A DNA stretch of 15,588 bases from Saccoglossus kowalevskii. Taxonomy: Eukaryota; Hemichordata; Enteropneusta; Harrimaniidae. How positions within the stretch are numbered: the first letter of the stretch is position 1; the number at the start of each line of letters is the position of its first letter. This document shows, one piece after another, positions 7,786 through 14,983 of the stretch. The stretch lies in the NCBI RefSeq assembly GCF_000003605.2, contig NW_003147303.1:2260-17847 (forward strand), read 5' to 3'. The notes below the pieces were generated by a model that did not search any database, was not told the origin of the DNA, and was given only the letters and a program-made list of their open reading frames with translations. The translations under genes and the position numbers were made by a program.

Positions 7786-8235
7786 TTCAAACTTCAAACA
7801 TACATCATACATAATAATATACATATGTACATCAATGTGTTGATGGCCGAATGGTGGCCATTTCTGTGCTGTAAAATCAAAATAAAACATTTCTGGCATC
7901 CGAAACCGGATCTTGGATTTTTACAGATGGATTTTTTGAAACTTGGTACATACGTAGGACATTATGGGACCTTGATGCACGTCATTTTGTTTTTCAGACG
8001 GGTGTCAAAATAGTTGATTAGCGGCCATTTTGATTTAATGAATGTGGTTCTTACATGCTTTGACTCATCATGTTCAAATTTTATATGTTTATTATACATC
8101 ATGTCATAGATATACAGATTCAGGTTTGACTAACCGATTCAAAATGGCCGACCGATGGCCATTCTGTTTTAATCAATACTGTTCCAAAGCAATATCTCGT
8201 TTGACAATCAGATACAATATGACTGAATGTCATTC
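7786..8235 (+). repeat. Degenerate tandem repeat of about 150 bp, three copies
   Basis: Two landmarks recur in the same order. A TTCAAACTT-like segment followed by an AT-rich ATACAT stretch lies at 7786, 7936 and 8073. A GGCCATTTTG-like segment lies at about 7855, 8023 and 8157, in the first and third copies inside ATGGCCGA...GGCCATT. The spacing is about 137-168 bp and identity between copies is low. Repeats with 'AAAATGGCCG' cores and 'TTGAAACTTGGTAC' are familiar in marine invertebrate genomes, but I cannot assign a family. Apparent coding frames across this stretch are not supported. Confidence 0.55.
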
Positions 8236-8402
8236 ATTTTAATGTTAAAAAATCATAATCAAGCGACACGACTATATATCTTAAATTTGATAACTAAAGG
8301 GGACTGTGCCATACATGGCTTGTTAATTTCTCTTTTTCATTTTATTTGATGGAACCTTTCACTCGAGAATTTATAGAGTTTTTTTTCTCTAATTTTTACT
8401 AG
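8236..8402. other. Non-coding with terminal pyrimidine tract
   Basis: No gene. The last 25 bases (8378-8402) are a T/C-rich tract ending in ACTAG, a strong potential splice acceptor for the next candidate. Confidence 0.5.
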
Positions 8403-8555
8403 TTGGCCGCGCCCATCTTTAAAATTGAATGTCTATCGGTTGTTTTGTGTTTGCACACCTCAAACAGTCTTCTCCACGGCTGCTATCTCCGGAAATACTG
8501 TTCCGTGTGTCAATACTTCAATGCTTCGCGGCACCTGGCAGCAAGTGACACTTAG
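8403..8555 (+). CDS. Candidate exon, two frames open
   Basis: After a strong acceptor the phase-0 frame is open for 50 codons to TAG (8553-8555). Its peptide includes LAAPIFKIECLSVV and HGCYLRKYCSVCQYFNASRH. The next frame is also open for 52 codons (WPRPSLKLNVYRLF, then TVFSTAAISGNTVPC) to TAG at 8560-8562. Local G+C is higher than in the flanks, which partly explains the absence of stops. No good donor is inside; the weak CAA/GTGACA at 8544 is the best. It could be a terminal exon, a cryptic exon, or a fragment of a dispersed repeat. No family is recognised. Confidence 0.22.
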   Translation: MAAPIFKIECLSVVLCLHTSNSLLHGCYLRKYCSVCQYFNASRHLAASDT

Positions 8556-8682
8556 CTTTTAGCAAATTGGTTGTATATAACAGTGATCGATGTAACGCAA
8601 ATTAGTCGTACACACCCAAATCTTCAAAATAACACATATGCACAAACATAGTATTATTTGATGTTGTTGTTCACCAAACCCA

Positions 8683-8720
8683 GATAAAAATATACGGTAA
8701 TGATAAAAATATACGGTAAT
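8683..8720 (+). repeat. 19-bp tandem duplication, two copies
   Basis: GATAAAAATATACGGTAAT occurs twice head to tail with no mismatch, so it is a recent duplication or a site of length polymorphism. No gene or known motif is associated. Confidence 0.9.
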
Positions 8721-9102
8721 TGGACTACCTTTTGCGCAAAAAAGTAAAAAAAAAAGGAAAATAAAGTTTCACCCCATTTAGAAATCCCATTCGGGTACAT
8801 TTAGTGTCATACGATGGGTAAAATTTTGATAAATACTATTTTTTAAAAAGAAATAATATTTTAACATAGATTGCTATAAAAAACGTTCCATTTTTTAAAT
8901 ATTTTAAGTAAATTTATCATATATGTTAAACTATCCTGTAATCGTAAACTTGTAATTAACGTGACCATCCATATTTAACACGCAATTGTTTTGTTTGTTC
9001 TCGTGGAGGTGTTTGCATCCGGCGGTGGTGGGCAGTAAATCTACATTAACTGTTACAATTACATTATGGTTCTCATGTAACTAAGTGATGTCTGTATGCC
9101 CG

Positions 9103-9110
9103 TGACGTCA
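9103..9110. promoter_or_regulatory. CRE octamer (TGACGTCA)
   Basis: A perfect palindromic cAMP-response element of the type bound by CREB/ATF factors. A second copy lies 134 bases downstream at 9237. Neither is next to a recognisable promoter. Both precede the terminal exon candidate, so function, if any, would be as an intronic or distal element. Confidence 0.3.
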
Positions 9111-9236
9111 TAGACTGTATTATCCATTCACCTTCAAGTTCGATTCTTTGATAATTCACGACCATCACTCGCATCGACCTGCCTATGAAGTATCATGTCA
9201 GTGGATAAAACCGTATACGTTACAGTACTGTGATAA

Positions 9237-9244
9237 TGACGTCA
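9237..9244. promoter_or_regulatory. Second CRE octamer (TGACGTCA)
   Basis: A perfect CRE palindrome within aatgacgtcattgcg. It pairs with the identical octamer at 9103-9110. It is recorded for the repeated occurrence; there is no independent evidence of regulatory use. Confidence 0.3.
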
Positions 9245-9322
9245 TTGCGTCAGAGTATCGTCATCAGATCTTTCACGAGACCTCGGGTAATAAAAATTAA
9301 TTATCGTTATTCTTGTTCGCAG

Positions 9323-9406
9323 ACGACAAGTGACCAGGAAACAGAAGATCTAACAAAATCAACGGAAGTAGAGAAGACTAGAGAATCCAACGAAACTGTA
9401 AAGTAG
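9323..9406 (+). CDS. Candidate terminal coding exon with stop
   Basis: A strong acceptor (tattcttgttcgcag) is followed by 27 open phase-0 codons and TAG at 9404-9406. The peptide is hydrophilic and acidic/basic alternating (TTSDQETEDLTKSTEVEKTR, ending SNETVK), typical of a disordered C-terminus. Third positions and amino-acid content differ from the AT-rich surroundings, and it reads as coding. Its phase matches the donors at 1263 and 7003, so it may close the plus-strand gene begun outside or at the left of the window. After the stop there is no further splice or open frame for several hundred bases, as expected of a 3' UTR. The protein family cannot be told from such a tail. Confidence 0.42.
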   Translation, partial: TTSDQETEDLTKSTEVEKTRESNETVK

Positions 9407-9921
9407 AGAAGACATGTACTGTGTGTTGTGATACACACCGAACAGATGTGTTTGGTATGGAATTACGTGGTTGTCATAGCAATAGTCACAAAATAATGCG
9501 TTCGTTATTTTTTGTTGGATCGATTATTTTCGTACAAATTTTGCCCTAATTAACTCAAACGATAAAATGTGATATGAGCTTTCACTGAAATGGCAACGTG
9601 ATTGATTGATGTGGTGAAATACAACCTATACCCTAGGGGGTCAAATTAATTACACCTAAGAAGTCCTGGAGCAGTAGTGATATGTCTGTATGAGTTTTTT
9701 TTCCGGCGCCAGCAATACCTACAATACGCCCCTTATTTTAGAATTCAGCCTCATTTGAATTCGGGTAGCTGACCAATCATAATGCATTGATTCGTCTTGC
9801 CATAGAAAACTTATCATTCATTATTCAAGCCCATCCATTCATACCATGTACGGTAATATTTTCCATGTCATTCGTCGAAAAAGTTTTCAAATCTAATCTA
9901 ATCTAATCTAATAACCACAGT
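9407..9921 (+). other. Possible 3' UTR / non-coding
   Basis: No coding potential was found. If the 9323 exon is real, this is its 3' untranslated region. No AATAAA or ATTAAA occurs before 9946. A pentanucleotide run lies at 9891-9913, and a GGTTGTCATAGCAAT sequence near 9467 resembles an RFX X-box, which is probably chance. Confidence 0.35.
9891..9913 (+). repeat. (TAATC)n microsatellite, about 4.5 copies
   Basis: A perfect pentanucleotide run, atctaatctaatcta and onward, directly preceding the inverted-repeat element at 9922. It is a likely polymorphic microsatellite. Confidence 0.9.
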
Positions 9922-10098
9922 CAGCTGGCGTACAAGTGATAATACAATAAATACGATATTTACTATATGTGGCCGCCAGATTGAATACGGCATGAAACTA
10001 AAGAAAGAGAGTTTAGTTTCATGCCGTATTCATGATGGCGGCCCCATATAGTAAATACTAGTATCGTATTTATTTTATTATCACTTGTGCGCCAGCTG
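9922..10098. mobile_element. 177-bp hairpin MITE, arms about 80 bp
   Basis: Both ends are CAGCTGGCG and its complement. The arms (9922-10002 and 10012-10098) pair nearly throughout, leaving a loop of about nine bases (gaaagagag). Landmarks in both arms are ACAAGTGATAATA, AATACGATA, TTTACTATATG, GGCCGCCA, GAATACGGCATGAAACTAAA. The right arm has a few extra bases near ctagta. There is no coding capacity. The left flank ACAGT and the right flank ATTGAAACTGT are also partly complementary, so the true ends may lie slightly further out. No clean target-site duplication was found. A non-autonomous DNA transposon (MITE) is the best reading. Confidence 0.8.
9946..9951 (+). promoter_or_regulatory. Polyadenylation signal AATAAA inside the MITE
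   Basis: The first canonical AATAAA after the 9404-9406 stop, located in the left arm of the hairpin element. If the plus-strand terminal exon is real, this would place the transcript end inside the transposon, about 540 bases into the 3' UTR. The hexamer alone is weak evidence. Confidence 0.25.
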
Positions 10099-10452
10099 TC
10101 ATTGAAACTGTGCAGACAAGATGACGATGTCTCCAAACATTCCCAAAAATCTAAGCTACTGATATCTAATACTAGATTGAAAAAAAAAACGCTGATGACT
10201 CAGTACTTCGACGGTTTCGATGGTAGAATAATACTTGCCATCTTAGAATTTCAAAGTATTAACTTGAAAGGATTTATGCTTCGATACTTTGTCCTCCTCT
10301 CATCATAGTAAACGGTTCTCTTCTCAATTTGAGAAGAGAATAATCAGTATTATCCAATACCTGTATTCATTTTTTAAATTACTGAACTATTCCAACTTTC
10401 TCTGTCTGGTTGATCAATTTATGACATTGGTATTATTTAATAATTTACTGAA
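10099..10452. other. Non-coding between elements
   Basis: No gene. Open stretches here (10087-10308, 10289-10555) start inside or end inside inverted-repeat elements and give random-looking peptides. It contains a 25-bp perfect palindrome at 10316-10340. Confidence 0.6.
10316..10340. repeat. Perfect 25-bp palindrome
   Basis: TTCTCTTCTCAA and TTGAGAAGAGAA are exact complements around a single central T. This gives a 12-bp stem with almost no loop as DNA cruciform, or a shorter RNA hairpin. No flanking duplication or gene is associated. Confidence 0.85.
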
Positions 10453-10551
10453 AGAGGGCGCTCCTTCACTTACGTATTTTGTTGCGAGAACACAATTGCT
10501 CGTCATGGAGTCTTCCAGGTATAAAGCAACACCCAATGGACAGCGCCCTCT
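10453..10551. mobile_element. 99-bp element with 10-bp terminal inverted repeats
   Basis: A perfect inverted pair AGAGGGCGCT (10453-10462) and AGCGCCCTCT (10542-10551) bounds 79 bases without coding capacity of its own. Similar 'AGGGCGCT' ends are seen in short non-autonomous elements of many animals. No target-site duplication is clear, so the boundary is tentative. On the minus strand a GTAAGT motif near 10469-10474 follows an open stretch, but it overlaps the element and is not called as an exon. Confidence 0.45.
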
Positions 10552-10568
10552 ATGAGCACTGTAGACTA

Positions 10569-10774
10569 CTGTAAAGGCGGTAATTATTCACTGGGTTTTA
10601 ATTTAGCTTATTTCGCTGACTGGAAAATACGCTAAATTAAAACCCAGTGAATATGTAAAATTTAGCATAGAACACATTATCTAAATGACGAACCCGTGAA
10701 TTTAAAACCCACGAATATGCCTGAAATGGTAAATCGGTGAAATTTAAACCCAGTGAAAATTAGTCATTTTACAG
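10569..10774. mobile_element. 206-bp MITE with TA flanks
   Basis: The ends CTGTAAA and TTTACAG begin inverted repeats of about 38 bp (left CTGTAAAGGCGGTAATTATT...; right complement CTGTAAAATGACTAATTTTC...), both running on into CACTGGGTTT. It is flanked by TA on both sides (10567-10568, 10775-10776), the duplication typical of Tc1/mariner-type insertion. Inside, a perfect 22-bp inverted repeat (10586-10607 with 10631-10652) forms a second hairpin. The motif TTAAAACCCAGTGAA appears four times in all, once reversed. There is no coding capacity, so this is a non-autonomous element. Confidence 0.8.
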
Positions 10775-10776
10775 TA

Positions 10777-11263
10777 TTACCAGTATTAAAACAGTATTAC
10801 TTGATTGTGTATGATACAGTATTTTTACATAAATTTGTTTTACCAGTCTTTGATCTCCATGTAACTTTCAAAATCCGAACATATTTGTTACTTATTTAGT
10901 ATTACTACATATTTCTGATATATGTTTTTGTATGTCATTCTAGTATTAGACAAACATTAAATTATATTGTATACAGATATTTGTTAAATATGTAAAAATG
11001 TGACAGTCATGACAACAGAATTTATATTGGCTTCCAATGAAGAAATGCTGTTGTTGTTAGATTACAAAACTCCCAGTACCCGTGTTCTCCAGCCACAAAT
11101 GTCATGTCTTAGGTCGTCTTCCAACTCTCTTCCCGACGTCACGTCCACGATTCGAAATTAATGGTGATCTTAACTTGCGTCCACAGACCACTAGGTGACA
11201 TATTGAGGACCACCAAATTCAAAGATCAGTGGCCCATTTGTACCATAAAATTCTTTTCAGAAC
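10777..11263. other. Non-coding between elements
   Basis: Nothing supported. AT-rich, with repeated CAGTATTA words just after the MITE (10772-10798). Confidence 0.6.
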
Positions 11264-11449
11264 AGACCTTAGAGGAAAATGGCCGCTGAGATCTCACTGA
11301 AGCCGAGAGAACCACGAGACTTGCGTGTTCAGTGTAACTGTAGACGTGGTGACGGAAGATAATGGAACACTATATAATGAGCAAAAAATAAGTCTCGTAA
11401 CTATCTTGCTCTCCATGAGATCTCGGCGGCCATTATTCGCTAAAGGTCT
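11264..11449. mobile_element. 186-bp MITE-like inverted repeat
   Basis: The left arm (11264-11322) and right arm (11390-11449) are complementary over about 60 bases at roughly 75-80 percent. They share the blocks AGACCTT, AATGGCCGC, GAGATCTCA, GAGAG and ACGAGACTT. The loop is about 67 bases. It encodes nothing convincing; an open frame at 11325-11540 starts in the loop and crosses the right arm. Sequence similarity continues weakly outside the arms, so the true ends may be further out. The arms have diverged more than in the 9922 element, suggesting greater age. Confidence 0.7.
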
Positions 11450-13368
11450 ATTAAGTTCCGTTCAAAGTTTGTGTTTTAATCAATGGCCTAAAATGTACGT
11501 TATTACACAATGTTCTAACACACAATTTTGTATAATATAAAGTGATTTACAGAATCATTTTCAATGTTGTTTTTTGTTTTATTTAACAGTCCCATAACCA
11601 CCTATGTTCGAACAGTGGGAACATTGAGCTATTGAAGTAAGCTATGATAACAGAAATAACTTAAGAAACCTTTCTAACAACGCCGACAAAACCATTTCTT
11701 TATACGATATGCGATCCTCTGTTCGTCAGAGGAAGCGATTTTATATTGGCGCTGTCCGGGTCTTATCTATGCTCAGTCCCACAGCGTTGAGAAAATAAAA
11801 ATAATTTACGTGAACACGTATGCCTAGATCAAAGTTCTTCAAAGTCATTGAACCCGCCCATTTCGATATTATTTCTGCAAAGACGGAACTATTTTAACTG
11901 AGTCCCAGTTGTTAGATATTATCGTTAGATCGTCAAATAGACGAACGAAAATCACTGTAAAATACCCACGCCATATAGAATATTCCTAAAAACGATATCT
12001 ATACTAAGTTATTATGTGTACTTCGAATTCTAAATCATTTTTGTGCGGTTGGATACCACAAATTTCGTGACACCGATCAGACGCATGAATGTGTGCGTGA
12101 ATATGTCTTTGAAACAAATTCCCAAAAGTAATGAGAAAACACATGAAAAAATTCCTAATTCTTTTGCAGAAACCAAAAACAATACCCGACAACTTCGATG
12201 TGATAACAATATTATTCCTTACTTAAAAATGACTTGGAGTGTGAACGGGCCTTTATTAAGAAATTTAATGGAACAGCATATGATGGTATTGTTTACCAGT
12301 ATCTCATTTGCACAACTTACTTAGGGGGTTCACTTGAGATTAAATTAAGAATTAATTTTACGAATGCGTGGACTCAAGTCATACACAAACCATGTCTGAA
12401 ACATTATTATTACTGTCTTGGCGTCGAAACATTTTGCAAGGGTTTGACTCAAACTCCTCAAAAGCGGCATGATGATTAATGTCTGGAGCACGTTGTTTAA
12501 TCTGTTTCAGACGTTGAACCACGTCATGTGGTATGGTTATGTCATTTCCATTATTAGTATCGTGATCAACTCTCTCTTGATTCCGTCGTTATAGCAACGA
12601 CATCATTTAGAAAATGTTAAACACTAAAAAGACGTATTTTAATATTTCGAGCTGCCACAATTTTTTTACTATTTTAAAATTTAGTGTTTTTTTTTTGGTT
12701 TCAACCATATATTGAAGACATCTTAATATCAACAACTACATACCATATATCACTTCTTTTTTCTTTTCTTTTTGTTTTATAAAGGAATGATTCCATGGGA
12801 ACTACTTATATGCGCATGCTTGTTGAATTAACAGTACGTATCAATAATTCAATGGGCATGCGCGCTGTGTCAAATATTACTGTGTGTGCAATAAATAGTC
12901 AACATAAATAGTAATTCCGTGCCACTTTGCATCCTCGGGATGAAAGCGATGAATTCAGCTAGCAGTTGAAGCGAGGAATTAAAATGAGAGAGAACAGTCT
13001 GTGATTATTGATTTACTGTGGTTGACTGCTTTGACGCCGGGCTAACATTTTATATCATTAATAATTGACCTCGTTGCTAATCGAACATAATTTCACGTGG
13101 CGTCGAGATACGTACTGAAATTACTGATTTTATGAACAATTATTGAAACACGACATGTTTGGAAAGTGCCCAATCTAATTAAAATACGATTTGTTATTTT
13201 TATTCTGAGATACAGAAATATACAATTGAAGATCATATGCATGTGACATTCGACAAAAAAAGTTTCTTTCCCGCTGAAATTAAATATAATACGGTGTTCA
13301 TTAACCCCACCGCAACGAACAATACAATTGGAGAACTCTTTGTCCGTGTTTTGTTTTCTATTACTCAC
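11450..13368. other. Long non-coding stretch
   Basis: No supported gene over almost 2 kb. Overlapping frames at 12043-12324 and 12234-12479 are open on the plus strand and an acceptor-like tcttttgcag ends at 12169, but there is no donor, and the peptides are unrecognisable. It contains an inverted repeat at 12812-12863 and poly-T/poly-pyrimidine tracts near 12660-12700 and 12755-12778. Confidence 0.55.
12812..12863. repeat. Inverted repeat, 19-bp arms
   Basis: GCGCATGCTTGTTGAATTA (12812-12830) pairs with 12845-12863, differing at three bases, around a 14-base loop. It may be a short foldback element. The GCGCATGC ends are themselves palindromic. Confidence 0.7.
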
Positions 13369-13451
13369 CCCATATGTAGATATGAGACCATCCTTGATCT
13401 GCACCTGTATGTTTGATTGGCATTCATGTATATCGTACGCTGATGGCACGG
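13369..13451 (-). CDS. Candidate internal exon on the minus strand
   Basis: Read on the minus strand, a pyrimidine-rich acceptor (gttcctccctgcttgatcaatag) precedes two bases of a split codon and 27 open codons. These end exactly at a strong donor, TATGGG/GTGAGTAA (phase 0). The peptide contains VPSAYDIHECQSNIQVQIKD and ends GLISTYG. It has balanced amino-acid content and codon use (GTG, TAC, GAT, CAG, ATC, AAG, CTC) unlike the AT-rich flanks. At 83 bases it is a normal size for an internal exon. The open frame beyond the donor continues into intron-like sequence and should be ignored. I do not recognise the family. Neighbouring exons of this gene were not found; the next would lie at lower coordinates, starting in phase 0. 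Confidence 0.42.
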
Positions 13452-13923
13452 CTATTGATCAAGCAGGGAGGAACTTCACAGAATGAAGTACAGCGTAGCA
13501 TTCATGGTGACATTAGAAAATGTGCCATCACCCCCCCCCCCCCAGTTGATACATAGCTGGGTCGGAAGGTGCCCCATGAATTCCTAAAAAATGTTACCAT
13601 TTTTATACTTGGATAGTGGCAAAATCTATACCCATATTTATACCAAAGTACCATTTCTGTCATCACTGTTTATTCTAAATAAAACAGTTACCGTATTTGC
13701 TCTATTAGAAAAGCATCTCCAATAAAAGCCAATGTAAGCCAGTGAATTCACTGAGGAATGTGCGCCCTCTTCTATTCCATGTTAAATCTCCGTTTAAATG
13801 TTTATTGTCTATATGGATCTGAGGCGGGAATCTGAAGTGGAGATATTCGCTCATATCAGAAAAATATTATCGATATTTAGACCTATCTTTACCAGAGTAT
13901 CTATCAACAAGATTCACAATCAA
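13452..13923. other. Non-coding stretch before the minisatellite
   Basis: No gene on either strand. A C13 run lies at 13531-13543, followed by AT-rich unique sequence up to the hairpin at 13924. Confidence 0.6.
13531..13543 (+). repeat. C13 homopolymer
   Basis: Thirteen consecutive C residues in AT-rich sequence. It is probably length-variable and a possible base-calling error site. As G13 on the other strand it has only one G-run, so it is not an intramolecular quadruplex by itself. Confidence 0.9.
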
Positions 13924-13942
13924 CACGGTTATCGTAACCGTG
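13924..13942. repeat. Hairpin at the foot of the minisatellite
   Basis: CACGGTTA and TAACCGTG are perfect complements around TCG, an 8-bp stem with a 3-base loop. It ends exactly one base before the segment (from 13943) that was later copied into the minisatellite at 14098. Confidence 0.85.
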
Positions 13943-14252
13943 CAATCAATGACCAAATGCAATGTCTATCACTATAAATGTTTAACATATGAGACCGTTG
14001 TCACTAGGAGTGTTTAACATATGAGACTGTTGTCACTAGGAGTGTTTAACATACAAGACTTTTGTCACTAGGAGTGTTTAACATACAAGACTGTTGTCAA
14101 TCAATGACCAAATGCAATGTCTATCACTATAAATGTTTAACATATGAGACTGTTGTCACTAGGAGTGTTTAACATATGAGACTGTTGTCACTAGGAGTGT
14201 TTAACATACAAGACTGTTGTCACTAGGAGTGTTTAACATACGAGACTGTTGT
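13943..14252 (+). repeat. 155-bp duplication of the array border
   Basis: The segment starting at 13943 (caatcaatgaccaaatgc, then ctatcactataaa and the first repeat units) recurs from 14098 in the same orientation with very few changes. The array therefore duplicated its unique left edge together with four units. The offset is 155 bases, four 32-bp units plus 27 extra bases. Confidence 0.85.
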
Positions 14253-14983
14253 CACTAGGAGTGTTTAACATACAAGACTGTTGTCAATAGGAGTGTTTAA
14301 CATACGAAACTGTTGTCACTAGGAGTGTTTAACATATGAGACTGTTGTCACTTGGAGTGTTTAACATATGAGACCGTTGTCACTAGGAGTGTTTAACATA
14401 CGAGACTGTTGTCACTAGGAGTGTTTAACATATGAGACCGTTGTCACTAGAAGTGTTTAACATACGAGACAGTTGTCACTAGGAGTGTTTAACATACGAG
14501 ACCGTTGTTTATACTAGGAGTGTTTAACATACGATACCGTTGTCACTAGAAGTGTTTAACATACGAGACCGTTGTCACTAGAAGTGTTTAACATACGATA
14601 CCGTTGTCACTAGAAGTGTTTAACCTACGAGACCGTTATCACTAAACGTGTTTAACATACGAGACCGTTATCACGAGAAGTGTTTAACATACGAGACCGT
14701 TGTCACTAGAAGTGTTTAACATACGAGACCGTTATCACTAGAAGTGTTTAACATACGAGACCGCTGTCACTAGAAGTGTTTAACATACGAGACCGTTGTC
14801 ACTAGAAGTATTTAACATACGAGAATGTTGTCACTAGAAGTGTTTAACATACGAGACCGTTATCACTAGAAGTGTTTAACATACGAGACCGTTGTCACTA
14901 GAAGTATTTAACATACGAGAATGTTGTCACTAGAAGTATTTAACATACGAGAATGTTGTCACTAGAAGTGTTTAACATACGAG
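13979..14983 (+). repeat. 32-bp minisatellite, 30 full copies plus a partial
   Basis: The unit begins tgtttaacata, continues cgagacc or tgagact, then gttgtcact and ends aggag or agaag. Thirty full units were counted by eye, plus a final partial unit cut at gag (14983). Early copies carry aggag with ctgttg, late copies agaag with ccgttg or ccgttat. The switch occurs around copies 14-17. Late copies include a recurrent tatttaacata/gagaatg variant (copies 26, 29, 30). Copy 4 is interrupted by a second copy of the array's left border (14098-14124), and copy 16 has a three-base gain. The unit length is not a multiple of three, so no repeat protein is encoded. It has no CRISPR-like spacers. Confidence 0.97.

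Larger units (their letters stand above)
8556..9322. other. Non-coding stretch before the terminal exon
   Basis: AT-rich, with no exon found. It contains a 19-bp direct tandem duplication (8683-8720) and two perfect CRE octamers (9103-9110, 9237-9244). Its 3' end (tattcttgttcgcag, to 9322) is a good splice acceptor preceded by an ATTAAT branch-like sequence. Confidence 0.6.

Noticed and set aside
7535-7899. Several overlapping open frames on both strands (Cys/Val-rich forward, Gln/His-rich reverse)
   Set aside because: They follow the A-poor TGTG/CTG tract and the GC-rich palindrome; the peptides are pure reflections of low-complexity DNA.
9079-9150. tRNA or tRNA-derived SINE (GTTCGATTC B-box-like, TAACTAAGTGA A-box-like)
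   Set aside because: The T-stem does not pair without a bulge, no acceptor or anticodon stem forms, and there is no poly-A or simple-repeat tail.
10087-10555. Two plus-strand open frames of 73 and 88 codons
   Set aside because: They begin in one inverted-repeat element and end in another, start codons are unsupported, and the peptides look random.
10474-10558. Minus-strand exon ending at a perfect GTAAGT
   Set aside because: It lies within the 99-bp element with AGAGGGCGCT ends, the acceptor is poor, and its phase does not match the 13369 exon.
12043-12479. Overlapping plus-strand open frames with an internal tcttttgcag acceptor
   Set aside because: No donor or convincing stop context; three frames give equally plausible or implausible peptides.
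13979-14983. CRISPR-like array (regular 32-bp periodicity)
   Set aside because: Units are contiguous with no unique spacers, the whole 32 bp repeats, there are no cas genes, and the surroundings are eukaryotic in style.
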